Shown piece after piece: positions 62,119 to 64,000 of a stretch of DNA of 64,000 nt; positions within the stretch are counted from its first letter, which is position 1; each line of letters opens with the position of its first letter. Under the pieces are notes generated by a model. It was not told the DNA's origin and did no database searches. It saw only the letters and a list, made by a program, of their open reading frames with translations. The position numbers and the translations under genes are program-made. The stretch spans positions 32,134 through 96,133 of the forward strand of contig JAFWWO010000017.1 in the NCBI GenBank assembly GCA_017523325.1, written 5' to 3'. The stretch is from Anaerotignum sp. GTDB lineage: Bacteria; Bacillota; Clostridia; Lachnospirales; Anaerotignaceae.

Positions 62119-63569
62119 AGACAATCCTCTCCGAAGGCGTTGCGTACCTCCTCCATATCATCAAAATGAACCGTTCCATCAGCAAAAATCTGATAGGTTT
62201 CATGGCCTTTTCCTGCAATCAAAATCACATCGCCCGCCTCCGCCATTTCTGCCGCACGATAAATAGCTTCCCGTCTGTCGGCGATTTTTTCATAGGGGCA
62301 GTCGGTCTTTTTCACTCCTGCCTCCACTTCGTCCAAAATCGTCAGGGGGTTTTCCGTTCTGGGGTTATCAGAGGTAATGATGCAATAGCCCGCCAGCCTG
62401 CCGGCAATTTCACCCATAATGGGGCGTTTCGTTTTATCCCTATCCCCGCCGCAGCCGAATACGGCAATGATTTTGCCTTTCGCAAATTCCGCCGCCGTTT
62501 TCAGCACATTTTCCAGGCCATCCGGCGTATGGGCATAATCCACCACCGCTTGACAGCCCTTCTTACTGCGTACCGTCTGAAAACGTCCGGAAACACCGGG
62601 GTTTTGCTGCAAGCCTGCCACGATTTCCGCCATAGGCACGCCCAAAAGCAAACAGCCTCCCGCCGCACCTAATGCATTATACACGCTGAATCGCCCGGGG
62701 GTATGCAGCTTGACGGGATACCGCTTTCCTTCATACACCAGCTCAAACGCCGAACCCTCCGCCGTAATCACAATATTTTCCGCCTGCAAATCGGCTTTTT
62801 GCTCCACACCGTAAGTCAATACCTCTCCCTTGCTTCTTCCCGCCATATACTGCCCGGCGGCATCATCCAGATTGATGACGCTTTTTTTTGCCCGCTCAAA
62901 CAACAAACCCTTTGCTTCACGGTAATTTTCCATGGTTTTATGATAATCCAGATGGTCCTGGGTTAAATTCGTAAAAATGGCAATATCAAAGGCAATGCCT
63001 TCCACCCGATACAAATCTAAGGAATGAGAAGATACCTCCATAACCACATCTGTTACAGCCTCCTGCTCCATCCGGCGGAACAACGCCTGCAATTCCTTGG
63101 ATTCCGGCGTGGTTCGCTCCGTCGGCAGGACGTTATTCCCGATACGGTTTTCAATGGTGCCGATAATACCGACCTTTCTTCCCATTCTATCCAGTATGGA
63201 TTTCATCAGATAAGTGGTAGACGTCTTCCCGTTGGTACCTGTCACACCAATGACGTTCATTTCTCTCGAGGGGTGTCCGTAAAAATTGGCGGAAATGATT
63301 GCCAGAGCCTTTCTGGTATTTTCCGTTACAATCACAGCCACATCTTTGGGCACACCTTCTATCTCACGCTCGCACAACAGTGCCGCCGCCCCCTGCTGTA
63401 ACGCCATGGGGATATATTGATGTCCATCGGTCTGAAAGCCCGTAATACAGACAAACAAATGACCCGCCTCTACCTTGCGGGAATCGTATTGAACCTCCGT
63501 CACGTTCTGTTGGGCAGTACCCTGCTGTATGTGATAAGAGATGCCTTCCAAAAGCGCTTTTAATTCCAC
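62115..63569 (-). CDS. murE: UDP-MurNAc-L-Ala-D-Glu:meso-diaminopimelate ligase
   Basis: 484 residues from GTG 63569, which follows GGAAGGGA by seven bases. It adds the third amino acid of the stem peptide. The ATP site is GVTGTNGKTSTTYL. The carbamyl-Lys domain is in VVMEVSSHSLDLYRV. The DNPR motif (ITSDNPRTENP) marks selectivity for meso-diaminopimelate rather than lysine, so this organism probably has DAP-type peptidoglycan. A promoter just upstream at 63754-63782 could drive the mur genes apart from the PBP gene. Confidence 0.96.
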   Translation of the reverse strand: MELKALLEGISYHIQQGTAQQNVTEVQYDSRKVEAGHLFVCITGFQTDGHQYIPMALQQGAAALLCEREIEGVPKDVAVIVTENTRKALAIISANFYGHPSREMNVIGVTGTNGKTSTTYLMKSILDRMGRKVGIIGTIENRIGNNVLPTERTTPESKELQALFRRMEQEAVTDVVMEVSSHSLDLYRVEGIAFDIAIFTNLTQDHLDYHKTMENYREAKGLLFERAKKSVINLDDAAGQYMAGRSKGEVLTYGVEQKADLQAENIVITAEGSAFELVYEGKRYPVKLHTPGRFSVYNALGAAGGCLLLGVPMAEIVAGLQQNPGVSGRFQTVRSKKGCQAVVDYAHTPDGLENVLKTAAEFAKGKIIAVFGCGGDRDKTKRPIMGEIAGRLAGYCIITSDNPRTENPLTILDEVEAGVKKTDCPYEKIADRREAIYRAAEMAEAGDVILIAGKGHETYQIFADGTVHFDDMEEVRNAFGEDCL

Positions 63570-63753
63570 GATACAGTCCCTTCCTTTCCTGCGGGGCAAC
63601 AGCCATAGAAAAACAAGAACCTTATTTCACTAGGGCTATTTCTCCGCCTTACAGTCTTATAAACGACACTTTTTCGTCCATGCAGAGGGAAAAACAAAGC
63701 CCTGCTTCTCCCCCTGCCTCTCCTCTGTTTTCTAAAAAACTGCATACTATTTA

Positions 63754-63782
63754 AGTATACCATATTTCTCCCTGACTACCAA
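63754..63782 (-). promoter_or_regulatory. Internal promoter for the murE-murF-mraY-murD-ftsW run
   Basis: TTGGTA (63777-63782) and TATACT (63754-63759) 17 bases apart, with TGG making an extended -10. An inverted repeat ATACT-N5-AGTAT overlaps the -10 and could be an operator. The leader before murE would be about 180 bases. Confidence 0.6.
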
Positions 63783-63817
63783 ATTTTTTTGCCTCTTTTC
63801 TGCAAAAAATCGGTTTT

Positions 63818-64000
63818 TTATTCCGTATAAAGAATGACCTTTGTATCCTTTCGCACCGTTTCTCCCGCCGGCGGCAATTGCCTGAGGACAGCTTCCCCTT
63901 CTCCCCTGAGTTCTGCCGTCAGCCCCGGCTTTTGCAGGGCATTTTTCGCCTCGGCCGGGCTCATTCCCTTTACATCAGGCACCTCCGCCTGCTCCTTGGC
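63818..64000 (-). CDS. PASTA-domain C-terminus of a SpoVD-type penicillin-binding protein (partial)
   Basis: 60 residues before the stop, cut by the right edge. The fragment is the end of a PASTA domain: EVPDVKGMSPAEAKNALQKPGL, in part, then AVLRQLPPAGETVRKDTKVILYTE, in part. Its position just before murE is that of spoVD or pbpB in Firmicutes, and the PASTA end favours SpoVD. The catalytic domain is outside the window. Confidence 0.85.
   Translation of the reverse strand, partial: AKEQAEVPDVKGMSPAEAKNALQKPGLTAELRGEGEAVLRQLPPAGETVRKDTKVILYTE

Overview
The window reads as a chromosomal segment of a low-to-mid GC, Gram-positive, spore-forming anaerobe of the Clostridia (Lachnospirales-like). 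Grounds: B. subtilis-type gene order (yicC-remA-gmk-rpoZ ... priA-def-fmt ... rsmB-rlmN-prpC-prkC-rsgA-rpe-thiN), AGGAGG ribosome binding sites, RNase Y, RemA, a SpoVD/MurE/MurF/MraY/MurD/FtsW wall cluster, and a giant CnaB/SLH surface protein. The genus cannot be fixed from the sequence alone. Nearly all genes lie on the minus strand.

Layout, low to high coordinate. 1-12.6 kb: one enormous surface protein gene on the minus strand, running off the left edge. It has a signal peptide, a ~900-residue N-terminal region, about 28 CnaB isopeptide modules, two InlB/Flg_new-type repeats after a nine-glycine linker, and the start of an SLH domain. The frame is broken once, by an amber codon (3557-3559) where a related module has Trp; the remaining 3.55 kb stay open in the same frame. 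Modules 8-28 form three copies of a seven-module superunit with a period of about 2.15 kb. 12.8-13.0 kb: a 55-residue membrane peptide gene with its own terminator. 13.1-27.8 kb: a long housekeeping run (thiN, rpe, rsgA, prkC, prpC, rlmN, rsmB, yugP-like protease, fmt, def, priA, rpoZ, gmk, remA, yicC) read leftward from a promoter at 27.78 kb and divided by internal terminators.

27.9-32.1 kb (plus strand): rqcH/NFACT, a MATE transporter and azlCD. 32.1-37.6 kb (minus): two small unknown genes, rny, rng, an M23 peptidase gene broken by a one-base shift in a C5 tract, and an FMN-binding-like membrane protein. 37.7-41.1 kb (plus): addB, without addA beside it. 41.1-43.1 kb: a small unknown gene and ruvBA. 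43.2-47.4 kb: a TRAP transporter operon (dctP-dctQ-dctM) divergent from a GntR/FCD regulator.

47.5-52.5 kb (minus): a CarD-type regulator, dCMP deaminase, an acyl-CoA:acetate CoA-transferase, a small P-loop protein, a ROK glucokinase and a GNAT acetyltransferase. 52.7-53.9 kb (plus): an exported serine protease with a copper-amine-oxidase-like N-domain. 54-57 kb (minus): a YbaK deacylase, an OGG-type glycosylase, a large unknown lipoprotein and its overlapping partner. 57.2-64 kb (minus): ftsW/spoVE, murD, mraY, murF, murE and the PASTA end of a SpoVD-type PBP. The MurE motif points to meso-diaminopimelate peptidoglycan. No tRNA, rRNA, CRISPR array, transposase or prophage gene was seen.
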